37,552 bases of DNA, from the NCBI GenBank assembly GCA_049323795.1, contig JBMOOH010000007.1:1-37552 (forward strand), written 5' to 3'. Source of the DNA: JAOADN01 sp049323795 (GTDB taxonomy: Bacteria > Pseudomonadota > Alphaproteobacteria > Rhodobacterales > Rhodobacteraceae). Within the stretch, counting starts at the first letter, position 1. Every line of letters begins with the position of its first letter. A model generated the notes under the pieces. That model was not told where the DNA came from. It worked only from the letters and a program-made list of their open reading frames with translations, and did no database searches. Shown here one piece after another: positions 24,476 to 32,301 of this stretch. The position numbers were made by a program, and so were the translations under genes.

Positions 24476-25576
24476 ATGAAGATCACCGCCATCCGCGCCT
24501 ATCAGGTGGACCTTCCTCTCAAGGAAGGGCGCTACAGCTGGTCGAACGGGAACTACGTCGACGTGTTCGATGCGACCGTCGTGGCCGTCGAAACCGACGC
24601 CGGCCTCACCGGCTGGGGCGAATGCTGCCCGCTCGGGTCGGCCTACCTTCCCGCCTATGCGCTGGGCGTCCGGTCGGGTCTGGCCGAGATCGCGCCCAAG
24701 GTCATCGGCCTCGACCCGCGCGAGACGCGGGTGCTGAACCGGCACATGGATGCGGTGCTGCGCGGGCATCCCTATGTGAAGGCGGCGATCGACGTGGCCT
24801 GCTGGGACATCCTCGGCAAGGCGGCGGGACTGCCGGTCTACCGGTTGCTGGGCGGCAGGGCGCAGGAGGAGATCGACCTCTACCGGGCGATCTCGCAGAT
24901 CGCGCCGGAAGCGATGGCCGGAAACGTCGCGGGCTATCGTGCCGAGGGCTATACGAAGTTCCAGCTCAAGGTCGGGGCGGATGCGGACAGCGACATCGAG
25001 CGCATCCACCGCTGCCGCGCGATCCTGCACCCCGGCGACGTTCTGGTGGCCGACGCCAACACCGGCTGGACGATGCACGAGGCCGCGCGCGTCGTGAATG
25101 CCGTGCGGGACGTGGACGTCTATATCGAGCAGCCCTCGCCCACCTACGAGGAATGCCTTGCGACGCGCCGGCGCACCTCGCTGCCGTTCGTCCTCGACGA
25201 GGTGATCGGCAGTTCGGGCGACCTGATCCGCGGCATCTCGGACGCGGCAATGGACGTGGTCAACCTCAAGATCTCGAAGGTCGGCGGCCTGACCAGGGCC
25301 CGGCACATGCGCGACATCTGCGTGGACGCCGGGATTGCGATGACCATCGAGGACACCTGGGGCGGCGACATCGTGACCGCCACCATCGCCCACCTCGCCC
25401 AGTCGACACCGGCGGAATTCACCTTCTCGGCGACCGACTTCAACTCGTACGGAACGAAGGACATCGCAACGGGCGCGCCGAAGCGGGTGAACGGGCGGAT
25501 GCGGGCGTCCGACGCGCCGGGGCTCGGCGTCGAGCCGATCATGGAGGCCCTCGGCAGACCGGTTCTGGAGGTCTGA
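24476..25576 (+). CDS. Enolase-superfamily (MLE subgroup) enzyme, cis-3-hydroxyproline dehydratase / hydroxyproline-betaine epimerase type
   Basis: This 366-residue protein of the mandelate racemase/muconate lactonizing group acts by Mg-assisted proton removal alpha to a carboxylate. Metal ligands are Asp193 (VADANTGW), Glu219 (IEQPSP) and Asp241 or Glu242 (VLDEV). Probable catalytic lysines are Lys165 (KFQLKVG) and Lys265 (NLKISKVGG). The N-terminal capping region (EGRYSWSNGNYVDVFDATVV) and EDTWGGDIVTATIAHLAQSTP look like the branch containing cis-3-hydroxy-L-proline dehydratase and 4-hydroxyproline-betaine 2-epimerase. The first Lys of the usual KxK motif is Gln163 here. It sits between a DHDPS-type deaminase and a proline-racemase-family enzyme, which favours a hydroxyproline-related substrate. 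Confidence 0.88.
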   Translation: MKITAIRAYQVDLPLKEGRYSWSNGNYVDVFDATVVAVETDAGLTGWGECCPLGSAYLPAYALGVRSGLAEIAPKVIGLDPRETRVLNRHMDAVLRGHPYVKAAIDVACWDILGKAAGLPVYRLLGGRAQEEIDLYRAISQIAPEAMAGNVAGYRAEGYTKFQLKVGADADSDIERIHRCRAILHPGDVLVADANTGWTMHEAARVVNAVRDVDVYIEQPSPTYEECLATRRRTSLPFVLDEVIGSSGDLIRGISDAAMDVVNLKISKVGGLTRARHMRDICVDAGIAMTIEDTWGGDIVTATIAHLAQSTPAEFTFSATDFNSYGTKDIATGAPKRVNGRMRASDAPGLGVEPIMEALGRPVLEV

Positions 25577-25577
25577 G

Positions 25578-26579
25578 ATGCGGTCTGCGCGCGTCATCCA
25601 TGTCGTCGGCTGCCATGCCGAGGGCGAGGTCGGCGACGTGATCGTCGGCGGGGTCGCTCCGCCGCCGGGCGAGACGGTCTGGGACCAGGCGCGGTTCCTG
25701 CACACGGACGGGACGCTCAGGGACTTCGTGCTGAACGAACCGCGCGGCGGCGTGTTCCGGCACGTCAATCTGCTTGTCCCTCCGCGCGACCCCCGTGCCG
25801 CGGCCGCCTTCATCGTGATGGAGCCCGCCCATACGCCGCCGATGTCGGGATCGAACGCGATGTGCGTCTCGACGGTGCTCCTCGACACCGGGATCATCCC
25901 GATGGAGGAACCCGAGACCCGCTTTCTTCTCGAAGCGCCGGGCGGGATCGTGGAGGTGACGGCCACCTGCCGCGACGGCAAGTGCGAACGGGTCCGGATC
26001 GTCAACCACCCGAGCTTTGCCGACCGCCTGTCGGCGCCTCTCGAAGTCGAGGGGCTGGGCACCCTGACCGTCGACACGGCCTATGGCGGCGACAGCTTCG
26101 TCCTTGTCGATGCGGCCGCCTGCGGCTTTGCCCTGACGCCGGACGAGGCGCACGACCTGACCGCGACCGGCATGCGGATCACGCGCGCGGCGAACGAGCA
26201 GCTCGGGTTCGCTCACCCCGTTCTGCCCGAATGGCGGCACATCTCGTTCTGCCAGTTCACCGCGCCGGTCGCGGTCCGCGACGGTGTGCGCACGGGCCGG
26301 AACACCGTGGCGATCGAACCCGGCAAGCTCGACCGCTCGCCCTGCGGCACCGGCTGTTCGGCACGCATGGCGGTCCTCCACGCGCGCGGCGAGCTGGCAC
26401 CGGGCGAGCCGTTCGTCGGCCTCTCGATCATCGACAGCCGCTTCGACTGCCGCATCGAGTCCCTGACCTCGGTCGGCGGCCGGAGCGCCATCCTGCCGTC
26501 GATCGCGGGCCGGGCGTGGATCACCGCGACCAAGCAGCTGATGCTCGATCCGACCCCTGGCCGCGCGGCGTTCGTCTGA
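25578..26579 (+). CDS. Proline racemase family enzyme, hydroxyproline 2-epimerase type with Ser/Cys active site
   Basis: This 333-residue protein matches the proline racemase/4-hydroxyproline epimerase/trans-3-hydroxyproline dehydratase family. The second active-site cysteine is present (Cys256 in RSPCGTGC). At the first active-site position, where most members have Cys in an MCGHG-type motif, this protein has Ser90 (PPMSGSNAMC). Ser/Cys members form a distinct group, and from memory some show combined 4-hydroxyproline and 3-hydroxyproline epimerase activity. The protein is not a Cys/Thr trans-3-hydroxyproline dehydratase. It starts 1 bp after the enolase-family stop, with GGAGG nearby. Likely role: converting trans-4-hydroxy-L-proline (or a 3-hydroxy isomer) to the D-epimer. 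No D-hydroxyproline dehydrogenase is present in the window. Confidence 0.9.
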   Translation: MRSARVIHVVGCHAEGEVGDVIVGGVAPPPGETVWDQARFLHTDGTLRDFVLNEPRGGVFRHVNLLVPPRDPRAAAAFIVMEPAHTPPMSGSNAMCVSTVLLDTGIIPMEEPETRFLLEAPGGIVEVTATCRDGKCERVRIVNHPSFADRLSAPLEVEGLGTLTVDTAYGGDSFVLVDAAACGFALTPDEAHDLTATGMRITRAANEQLGFAHPVLPEWRHISFCQFTAPVAVRDGVRTGRNTVAIEPGKLDRSPCGTGCSARMAVLHARGELAPGEPFVGLSIIDSRFDCRIESLTSVGGRSAILPSIAGRAWITATKQLMLDPTPGRAAFV

Positions 26580-26655
26580 GCGATACCTGGCCCGGAGCAA
26601 CGACCCGCCGGCCGGATCGGCGCGGGGGCCGGGCGGACATCCGCGGCGGCCGCGG

Positions 26656-27117
26656 CTAGAGCGGCAGCAACGTCGTCGACTTGATCTCCTCCATGCTGAG
26701 AAGCGCGGTCACGTTGTAGATCCTGACCTCGGAAATCAGCGCCTGGTAGAACGTGTCGTAGGCGCGGGCATTCTTCACCCGGACCTTCAGGATGTAGTCG
26801 ATGTCGCCTGCCAGCCGGTGCGCCTCGAGTACCTCGGGGCGGCGGCGCAGCACGTCGAGGAACTTCCGCTGCCACTCCGCCTCGTGCTCCGAGGTGCGGA
26901 TCAGGACGAAGAAACAGGCCTCGAGACCAAGGGCTTCGGCATCGAGGATCACCGTCTGCCGTCCGATCACGCCCGCCTCGCGCATCTTGCGGATGCGGTT
27001 CCAGACCGGGGTCTTGGACGACCCGACCTTGCGCGCGATGTCGTCGAGCGACCGGCCCGCATCCTCCTGCAGTTCCGCAAGGATTTTCCTGTCCATCTCG
27101 TCCAGCCGGACTGCCAT
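26656..27117 (-). CDS. Lrp/AsnC-family transcriptional regulator
   Basis: This 153-residue regulator has an N-terminal helix-turn-helix (LDEMDRKILAELQEDAGRSLDDIARKVGSSKTPVWNRIRKM, about residues 5-45) and a C-terminal RAM ligand domain (LAGDIDYILKVRVKNARAYDTFYQ). I chose the ATG at 27117 because a strong ribosome-binding site (GGGGAGGAA) precedes it. An earlier in-frame ATG at 27165 would put the start inside an inverted repeat. It is divergent from the sulfate-assimilation operon, the usual rhodobacterial arrangement, so it probably controls that operon, itself or both. The ligand is unknown. Confidence 0.95.
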   Translation of the reverse strand: MAVRLDEMDRKILAELQEDAGRSLDDIARKVGSSKTPVWNRIRKMREAGVIGRQTVILDAEALGLEACFFVLIRTSEHEAEWQRKFLDVLRRRPEVLEAHRLAGDIDYILKVRVKNARAYDTFYQALISEVRIYNVTALLSMEEIKSTTLLPL

Positions 27118-27139
27118 TCGCGTTTCCTCCCCGGTCGCA

Positions 27140-27179
27140 GACGCCTGTTCGTTCACGGGCAGCATACGAAACAGGCGTC
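27140..27179. promoter_or_regulatory. 10-bp inverted repeat upstream of the Lrp gene
   Basis: GACGCCTGTT (27140-27149) and its exact complement AACAGGCGTC (27170-27179) are separated by 20 bp. The repeat lies 23-62 bp upstream of the lrp start codon, in the divergent gap. It could be an operator for the regulator or a hairpin in its leader. A bound dimer of dimers is plausible for an Lrp protein. Confidence 0.55.
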
Positions 27180-27194
27180 CTTATTCGCAAGGAC
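27177..27194. promoter_or_regulatory. Inverted repeat GTCCTT-N6-AAGGAC
   Basis: Perfect 6-bp arms with a 6-bp spacer overlap the end of the neighbouring 10-bp inverted repeat in the lrp/sulfate-assimilation divergent gap. It is a candidate regulator binding site. Nothing in the sequence identifies the protein. Confidence 0.4.
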
Positions 27195-27209
27195 GGATGG
27201 CAACGGAAC

Positions 27210-27222
27210 AGGAAAATTTCCT
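27210..27222. promoter_or_regulatory. Palindrome AGGAAAATTTCCT upstream of the sulfate-assimilation operon
   Basis: A perfect 13-bp palindrome with a single central base lies 33 bp before the siroheme methyltransferase ATG and just before CTATATTCGG, the AT-rich part of the gap. Its position fits an operator at the promoter of the sulfur operon. The cognate regulator is not known; the adjacent Lrp protein is one candidate. Confidence 0.5.
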
Positions 27223-27254
27223 ATATTCGGGTGACTGATCAGAGGTCCTCCGAA

Positions 27255-28028
27255 ATGCCGCTGCCGCATCCCGCCCGGACAGACATCCATCCCGTCCTCT
27301 TCGTGGGCGCAGGGCCCGGGTCGCCCGATCTTCTTACGGTCGGCGCCGCGAAGGCGATCGGGACGGCCGGGGTCATCCTGCACGACCGTCTGGTCAGCGC
27401 AGAGATCCTTGCGCTCGCGCCGCGTCTCGCGACGGTTCTGGATGTCGGCAAGGAAGGCTTCGGCAAGGCGATGCCGCAGGCCGAGATCAATGCGCTGACC
27501 GTCGCCTTCGGGCTTTCGGGCCGCCGCGTGGTGCGGCTGAAGTCCGGCGACGGCGGCATCTTCGGTCGGCTCGACGAAGAGATCGAGGCGGTCGCCGCGG
27601 CGGGGCTGGACTGGAAGATCCTCCCCGGCATCACCTCGGCCGCCGCCGCTGCCGCGACGATCGGGCAAAGCCTGACGCGGCGCGGGCGGAACGGGTCGCT
27701 CCGCATCATCACCGGCCACGATGCCGAAGGCTTCGCCGAGCAGGACTGGCGGTCGCTCGCCCGGCCTGGCGAGATCGCGGCGATCTACATGGGCAAGCGC
27801 GCTGCGCGGTTCCTGCAGGGGCGGCTGATGATGCACGGCGCCGATCCGGCGACGCCGGTGACCATCGTCGAGAGCGCCTCGCGCAGCGACGAGCGCATCC
27901 ACGGGGCGACGCTTGCGACCCTCCCGGCCATGGCGGACGCGATTGACGGGCCGGCCGTCATCCTCTTCGGTCTTGCGCCGCGCCGGGCGGCGCCGGCCCT
28001 TCCCGAACTGCGCGAGGTCCGCTCATGA
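27255..28028 (+). CDS. cobA: Uroporphyrinogen-III C-methyltransferase (SUMT), siroheme synthesis
   Basis: This 257-residue S-adenosylmethionine-dependent methyltransferase converts uroporphyrinogen III to precorrin-2, the first step to the siroheme cofactor of sulfite reductase. Family motifs are VGAGPGSPDLLTVGA (about residues 14-28), RLKSGDGGIFGR, PGITSAAAAAA and IYMGKR. Only the SUMT domain is present; the CysG dehydrogenase/chelatase part is not fused. The ATG at 27255 has AGAGG about ten bases upstream and is preferred to the GTG at 27231. Its stop overlaps the DUF2849 start by 4 bp, so it heads a tightly coupled sulfur operon. Confidence 0.93.
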   Translation: MPLPHPARTDIHPVLFVGAGPGSPDLLTVGAAKAIGTAGVILHDRLVSAEILALAPRLATVLDVGKEGFGKAMPQAEINALTVAFGLSGRRVVRLKSGDGGIFGRLDEEIEAVAAAGLDWKILPGITSAAAAAATIGQSLTRRGRNGSLRIITGHDAEGFAEQDWRSLARPGEIAAIYMGKRAARFLQGRLMMHGADPATPVTIVESASRSDERIHGATLATLPAMADAIDGPAVILFGLAPRRAAPALPELREVRS

Positions 28029-28330
28029 GCCGCGGCTTCACCCCCAAGGTCGTCACCGCGAACGCGCTGCTGGAAGGCGACGTGGTGTATCTCACCGCCG
28101 ACGACCGCTGGTCGCGCCACCATCACGAGGCCGAGTTGATCGAGGACGAGGCGCATGCCCAGCTCCGCCTCCTCCAGGCGGAACGGCAGAAGCAGGTCGT
28201 GGTCGGCGTCTATCTCGCCGACGCAAGGCCGGGTCCGAACGGACCCGAGCCTGTCCATTTCCGCGAGGTGTTCCGGACGAAGGGTCCGTCGAACTACGCC
28301 CACGGCAAGCAGGAAGCGCAGAATGTATAG
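28025..28330 (+). CDS. DUF2849 domain protein of the sulfite-reductase operon
   Basis: This 101-residue soluble protein starts MSRGFTPKVVTANALLEGDVVYLT and ends near HFREVFRTKGPSNYAHG, matching the DUF2849 family found next to alphaproteobacterial sulfite reductase genes. The reaction is unknown. It overlaps SUMT by 4 bp and the reductase gene by 8 bp, so its production is coupled to both. An accessory role in reductase assembly or sulfite handling is inferred only from this context. Confidence 0.9.
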   Translation: MSRGFTPKVVTANALLEGDVVYLTADDRWSRHHHEAELIEDEAHAQLRLLQAERQKQVVVGVYLADARPGPNGPEPVHFREVFRTKGPSNYAHGKQEAQNV

Positions 28331-29993
28331 ATACAGCGATTTCGACCTTGCCTTCGCGCAGGAGCGGACCGCGCAGTTCCGCGCCCAGGTCGAACGCCGC
28401 CTCGCGGGGGCGCTGACCGAGGACGAGTTCCGGCCCCTCCGCCTGATGAACGGCCTCTACCTCCAGCTTCACGCCTACATGCTGCGCGTGGCGATCCCCT
28501 ACGGCACGCTGTCGTCACGCCAGCTCCGCCAGCTCGCCATGATCGCCGACCGCTGGGACAAGGGCTACGGCCACTTCACCACGCGGCAGAACATCCAGTT
28601 CAACTGGCCGAAGCTTTTGGACGTGCCCGACATCCTCGACGCGTTGGCTGAGGTCGAGATGCACGCAAACCAGACGAGCGGGAACACGATCCGCAACGTC
28701 ACCGCCGACCATTTCGCGGGCGCCGCCGCGGACGAGATCGAGGATCCGCGCCCGATCGCCGAACTGATCCGGCAGTGGTCCACCGACCATCCCGAATTCC
28801 AGTTCCTGCCGCGCAAGTTCAAGATCGCGGTGACCGGCAGCCCCAACGACCGCGCCGTCACGCGCGCCCATGACATCGGGCTGCGCACGGTGCGGGGCGG
28901 CAACGGGGAAGTCGGCTACGAGGTAATCGTCGGCGGCGGGCTCGGCCGGACGCCGATGCTCGGCCATGTCATCCGGCCCTTCGTCAGGAAGGCCGACCTG
29001 CTCGCCTATCTGGAAGCCATCGTCAGCGTCTACAACGTGATGGGCCGGCGCGACAACAAGTACAAGGCGCGGATCAAGATCACCGTGTTCGAGAACGGCA
29101 TGGAAGCCTTCCGCGATGCCGTGGAGTCACGCTTCGAACAGATCAGGGCCGAATGGACCGGCTCCGACCAGAAGCTTCTTGCAGAAATCGAACAGTTCTT
29201 TCAGCCGCCGGCATACCGCAACGCGCCTCTCGACACCTATGAGACCGCGCTCAGGGCCGACCCCGCCTTCCGCGCCTGGGTCGACACGAACGTCACCGCC
29301 CACCGCAATCCGTCCTATGCCATCGCCACGATCAGCCTGAAGGCCCATGGCGCCACGCCGGGCGACGCGACGGGCGACCAGATGCGCCTCGTCGCCGATC
29401 TGGCCGATGCCTACGCCCATGGCGAAATCCGGGTCAGCCACGAACAGAACCTCGTCCTGCCGCATGTCCACAGGGCCGATCTCTGGGCGCTCTGGTCCTC
29501 GCTCGTGCCCGCCGGCCTCGGCACCGCGAACGTGGGCCTCATCTCGGACATCATCGCCTGCCCCGGCATGGATTACTGCGCGCTGGCGACCGCCCGCTCG
29601 ATCCCCGTCGCCCAGGGCATCGCGACGCACTTCAAGGCCATCGGACTCGAGGAGGAAATCGGCCGGATCAAGATCAAGATCTCGGGCTGCATCAACGCCT
29701 GCGGCCACCACCATGTCGGCCATATCGGCATCCTCGGGCTCGACCGCGCGGGGGTGGAGAACTATCAGATCACCCTCGGCGGCGATCACACCGAGACGGC
29801 CGCCATCGGCGAGAAGGTCGGCCCCGGCTTCGCCTACGATCAGGTCGTGCCGGCCATCGAGCGGCTGCTCCGCGCCTACATCGAGGCCCGTGCCGACCGG
29901 TCCGAGACCTTCATCGAGGCGTTCCGCCGCCTCGGGCCGGCCCCCTTCAGGGCGGCGCTCTACCCCGAAGAGGCGGCGCGCGATGCCGCTTGA
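28323..29993 (+). CDS. cysI: Siroheme [4Fe-4S] sulfite (nitrite/sulfite) reductase
   Basis: This 556-residue assimilatory reductase transfers six electrons to sulfite to give sulfide. The cluster/siroheme cysteines are Cys413 and Cys419 (ACPGMDYC) and Cys456 and Cys460 (SGCINACGHHH). Siroheme and substrate-binding residues are suggested by TTRQNIQFNW and GNTIRNVTAD. Two ferredoxin-like half-domains with the NiR/SiR repeats are present. No CysJ flavoprotein is seen; the ferredoxin:NADP reductase at the end of the operon suggests ferredoxin as donor. The ATG at 28323 overlaps DUF2849, and the end overlaps cysH by 11 bp. Confidence 0.96.
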   Translation: MYRYSDFDLAFAQERTAQFRAQVERRLAGALTEDEFRPLRLMNGLYLQLHAYMLRVAIPYGTLSSRQLRQLAMIADRWDKGYGHFTTRQNIQFNWPKLLDVPDILDALAEVEMHANQTSGNTIRNVTADHFAGAAADEIEDPRPIAELIRQWSTDHPEFQFLPRKFKIAVTGSPNDRAVTRAHDIGLRTVRGGNGEVGYEVIVGGGLGRTPMLGHVIRPFVRKADLLAYLEAIVSVYNVMGRRDNKYKARIKITVFENGMEAFRDAVESRFEQIRAEWTGSDQKLLAEIEQFFQPPAYRNAPLDTYETALRADPAFRAWVDTNVTAHRNPSYAIATISLKAHGATPGDATGDQMRLVADLADAYAHGEIRVSHEQNLVLPHVHRADLWALWSSLVPAGLGTANVGLISDIIACPGMDYCALATARSIPVAQGIATHFKAIGLEEEIGRIKIKISGCINACGHHHVGHIGILGLDRAGVENYQITLGGDHTETAAIGEKVGPGFAYDQVVPAIERLLRAYIEARADRSETFIEAFRRLGPAPFRAALYPEEAARDAA

Positions 29994-30798
29994 GACACCG
30001 GTGACAGCGGACTTCGGCGCATTGCCGGACCTGCTCGGCGCCAAGGTGGCGGCGCTCAACGCGCGCTATCGCCACCATTCGGCGACGAGCGTGCTCGAAC
30101 ACGCGCTGAAGGACCCCGAGGTGGGCGAGCTTGCGCTCGTCTCGTCCTTCGGGGCGGAGTCGGTCGTGCTTCTCCACCTCGTCTCGGTCATCGCGCCGGG
30201 CACGCCGGTCCTCTTCATCGACACGCGGATGCTCTTCCCCGAAACGCTCGCCTACCAGCAGGACCTGGCCCGTTCGCTCGACCTGACCGACATCCGCACC
30301 ATCCGCGCGAGCCAGGTCGACCTGAAGTTCGAAGACCCCGACGACAGGCTGCACCTGGTCAACACCGACGCCTGCTGCAACCTGCGCAAGGTCGTGCCCC
30401 TGGAGCGCGCGCTGAAGGGCTTCGACGGCTGGATCACCGGCCGCAAGCGGTTCCAGGGCGCGGGCCGCGGCACGATCGAGTTCTTCGAGAACGAAGGCGA
30501 CCGCCGGATCAAGGTGAACCCGCTCGCCCACTGGGGCCGCGAAGACATCGAGGACTACATCGTCAACAACCGCCTGCCGCGTCATCCGCTGGTCGCCAGG
30601 GGCTACCCCTCGATCGGCTGCGCCCCCTGCACGAGCCCCGTGAAACCCGGCGAAGACCCGCGCGCGGGCCGCTGGCGGGGCACGTCCAAGGTCGAATGCG
30701 GCATCCACTTCATCGGCGGCAGGGTCGTGCGCGGCCCCCTGCCGACCTCCCTGCCGACCTCCCTGGCCGCCGGCACCTCTCCGGAGCTTCCCCGATGA
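29983..30798 (+). CDS. cysH: Adenylyl-sulfate (APS) reductase, assimilatory
   Basis: This 271-residue reductase converts adenylyl sulfate to sulfite and AMP with thioredoxin as reductant. The four cysteines of the [4Fe-4S] cluster are present: Cys131-Cys132 (DACCNLRK) and Cys213/Cys216 (GCAPC). This marks it as an APS reductase and not the cluster-free PAPS type. The catalytic Cys239 lies in KVECGIH, followed by an extra tail of about 30 residues. The tail contains a perfect 12-bp tandem duplication (30739-30762) coding LPTS twice. ATP-binding-type motif: VSSFGAES. It overlaps the neighbouring genes on both sides. Confidence 0.95.
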   Translation: MPLETPVTADFGALPDLLGAKVAALNARYRHHSATSVLEHALKDPEVGELALVSSFGAESVVLLHLVSVIAPGTPVLFIDTRMLFPETLAYQQDLARSLDLTDIRTIRASQVDLKFEDPDDRLHLVNTDACCNLRKVVPLERALKGFDGWITGRKRFQGAGRGTIEFFENEGDRRIKVNPLAHWGREDIEDYIVNNRLPRHPLVARGYPSIGCAPCTSPVKPGEDPRAGRWRGTSKVECGIHFIGGRVVRGPLPTSLPTSLAAGTSPELPR

Positions 30799-31166
30799 CC
30801 ATGATCGTCCGCGACGACGGCTTCCACGCCGATGACTTCACCGGCGAGGCCCTCGACATCGCTTCGGATACACGGCCCGACGCCCTGCCCCGCGACTTCG
30901 CCGGGGTGGGACTGATCCGCATCGCCTTCCCGGCCTTCAGCGACGGTCGCGGCTTCACGCTCGCCCGCCACCTGCGGGGCCTCGGCTACACCGGCCGCCT
31001 CCGCGCCGCAGGGCACGTCATCGCCGATCAGTACGCGATGGCCCGCCGCTGCGGGTTCGACGAGGTGGAAATCTCCGACGAACTCGCCCGTCGCCAGACC
31101 GAAGACCAGTGGCGTTTCCGGTCGAACTGGCGCGCCCACGACTACCAGAGCCGCCTTCGCGCCTAG
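30795..31166 (+). CDS. DUF934 family protein of sulfate assimilation
   Basis: This 123-residue protein has the DUF934 pattern: LIRIAFPAFSDGRGFTLARHLR, then GYTGRLRAAGHVIADQYAMARRCGFDEVEI and W-R-x-HDYQSR near the end. The family is regularly found beside cysH/cysI in proteobacteria, but its function is not established. The ATG at 30795 overlaps the cysH stop by 4 bp, which indicates coupling. A 71-bp gap then precedes the ferredoxin:NADP reductase gene. Confidence 0.92.
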   Translation: MTMIVRDDGFHADDFTGEALDIASDTRPDALPRDFAGVGLIRIAFPAFSDGRGFTLARHLRGLGYTGRLRAAGHVIADQYAMARRCGFDEVEISDELARRQTEDQWRFRSNWRAHDYQSRLRA

Positions 31167-31237
31167 GCGCGGCCCGCTTTCCCCCACCGCCCGTTTGACA
31201 TAGAAGAGGGGCGGGCCGCGCGCCCGCGACGCACTCC

Positions 31238-32080
31238 ATGACCGACCAGACCCCGCTGAAAGACGCCCGAGTGAACGATGCCTCGCCCGCCCCGGTCCGC
31301 ACCCTGCCCGATGCCCAGACGGTCACTTCGGTCCGGCACTGGACCGACCGGCTGTTCTCGTTCCGCGTGACACGGCCGCAGTCGCTGCGCTTCCGGTCGG
31401 GCGAATTCGTGATGATCGGGCTTCTCGACGAGCGCGGCAAACCGCTGCTCCGGGCCTATTCGATCGCCTCGCCGTCGTGGGACGAGGAACTGGAGTTCTA
31501 CTCGATCAAGGTGCCGGACGGCCCGCTGACCAGTCGTCTCCGGCACATCCGTCCCGGCGACCAGATCATCCTGCGCCCCAAGCCCGTGGGCACGCTCGTC
31601 CTCGACGCGCTCCTGCCCGGCAGGCGCATCTGGTTCCTTGCGACGGGCACCGGAATCGCCCCCTTCGCAAGCCTCATGCGCGACCCGGAAACCTACGAGA
31701 AGTACGAGCAGGTGGTGATGATGCACACCTGCCGCGAGGTGGCGGAACTGGAATACGGCCGCCGGCTTGTCGAAGACCTGAAGGACGATCCCCTGATCGG
31801 CGAGATGGTGGCGGGGAAACTCCTCTACTACCCCACAACCACGCGCGAGACATCGCCCCGCATGGGCCGGATCACCGACAACCTGTCCTCCGGCAAGGTG
31901 TTCGCAGACCTCGGCATCCCGCCCATCGACAAGGCGGCCGACCGCGCGATGGTCTGCGGCTCGCTCGCCTTCAACCTCGACGTCAAGGCGGTGCTCGAAG
32001 GCTTCGGCCTGCACGAGGGCGCAAACAGCGAACCGCGCGAGTACGTGGTCGAAAAGGCCTTCGTCGGCGACGGCATCTGA
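31238..32080 (+). CDS. fpr: Ferredoxin--NADP+ reductase
   Basis: This 280-residue flavoenzyme moves electrons between NADPH and ferredoxin. The FAD-binding motif is RAYSIASP and the NADP-binding loop is LATGTGIAPFASLMRDPETY. The C-terminal stretch EYVVEKAFVG is typical of bacterial subclass I Fpr, here with three extra residues. Its position after the sulfite reductase genes suggests it supplies reduced ferredoxin to the siroheme enzyme. A TTGACA hexamer at 31195-31200 in the 71-bp gap could be the -35 of its own promoter, but no convincing -10 follows. Confidence 0.95.
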   Translation: MTDQTPLKDARVNDASPAPVRTLPDAQTVTSVRHWTDRLFSFRVTRPQSLRFRSGEFVMIGLLDERGKPLLRAYSIASPSWDEELEFYSIKVPDGPLTSRLRHIRPGDQIILRPKPVGTLVLDALLPGRRIWFLATGTGIAPFASLMRDPETYEKYEQVVMMHTCREVAELEYGRRLVEDLKDDPLIGEMVAGKLLYYPTTTRETSPRMGRITDNLSSGKVFADLGIPPIDKAADRAMVCGSLAFNLDVKAVLEGFGLHEGANSEPREYVVEKAFVGDGI

Positions 32081-32251
32081 CGGAACCGGCGGCGCGCGGG
32101 CGGGTTTGGCCGCCGAACGCGCAACTCCCGGCCCCGCCTGCAAGGCACAGCCCCCAGTTCCCCGATCCGTCGATCCGCGTCCGCGGCATGACCTGCCGCG
32201 CGGCGCCCACCGACAGCGAAGCTCGCCTGCCGGCCTGATCACACATGGGAA

Positions 32252-32279
32252 AGGGCCGCAGGGTTTCCCCCGCGGCCCT
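32252..32279 (-). terminator. Probable terminator of the small membrane-anchored protein gene
   Basis: An 8-bp stem (AGGGCCGC at 32252-32259 with GCGGCCCT at 32272-32279) has an inner GGG/CCC pair around TTT. It starts 22 bp past the stop of the minus-strand gene. On that strand the stem ends in CCCTTTCCC, a short T tract. Termination efficiency is uncertain. Confidence 0.55.
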
Positions 32280-32301
32280 CCGCCTGTCCCGCGCGCAGCC
32301 C

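Noticed and set aside
31158..31171. 14-bp palindrome CGCGCCTAGGCGCG at the end of the DUF934 gene
   Set aside because: It consists of coding sequence and the stop codon in a GC-rich context, has no loop for a hairpin, and no T-run follows, so no role can be supported.
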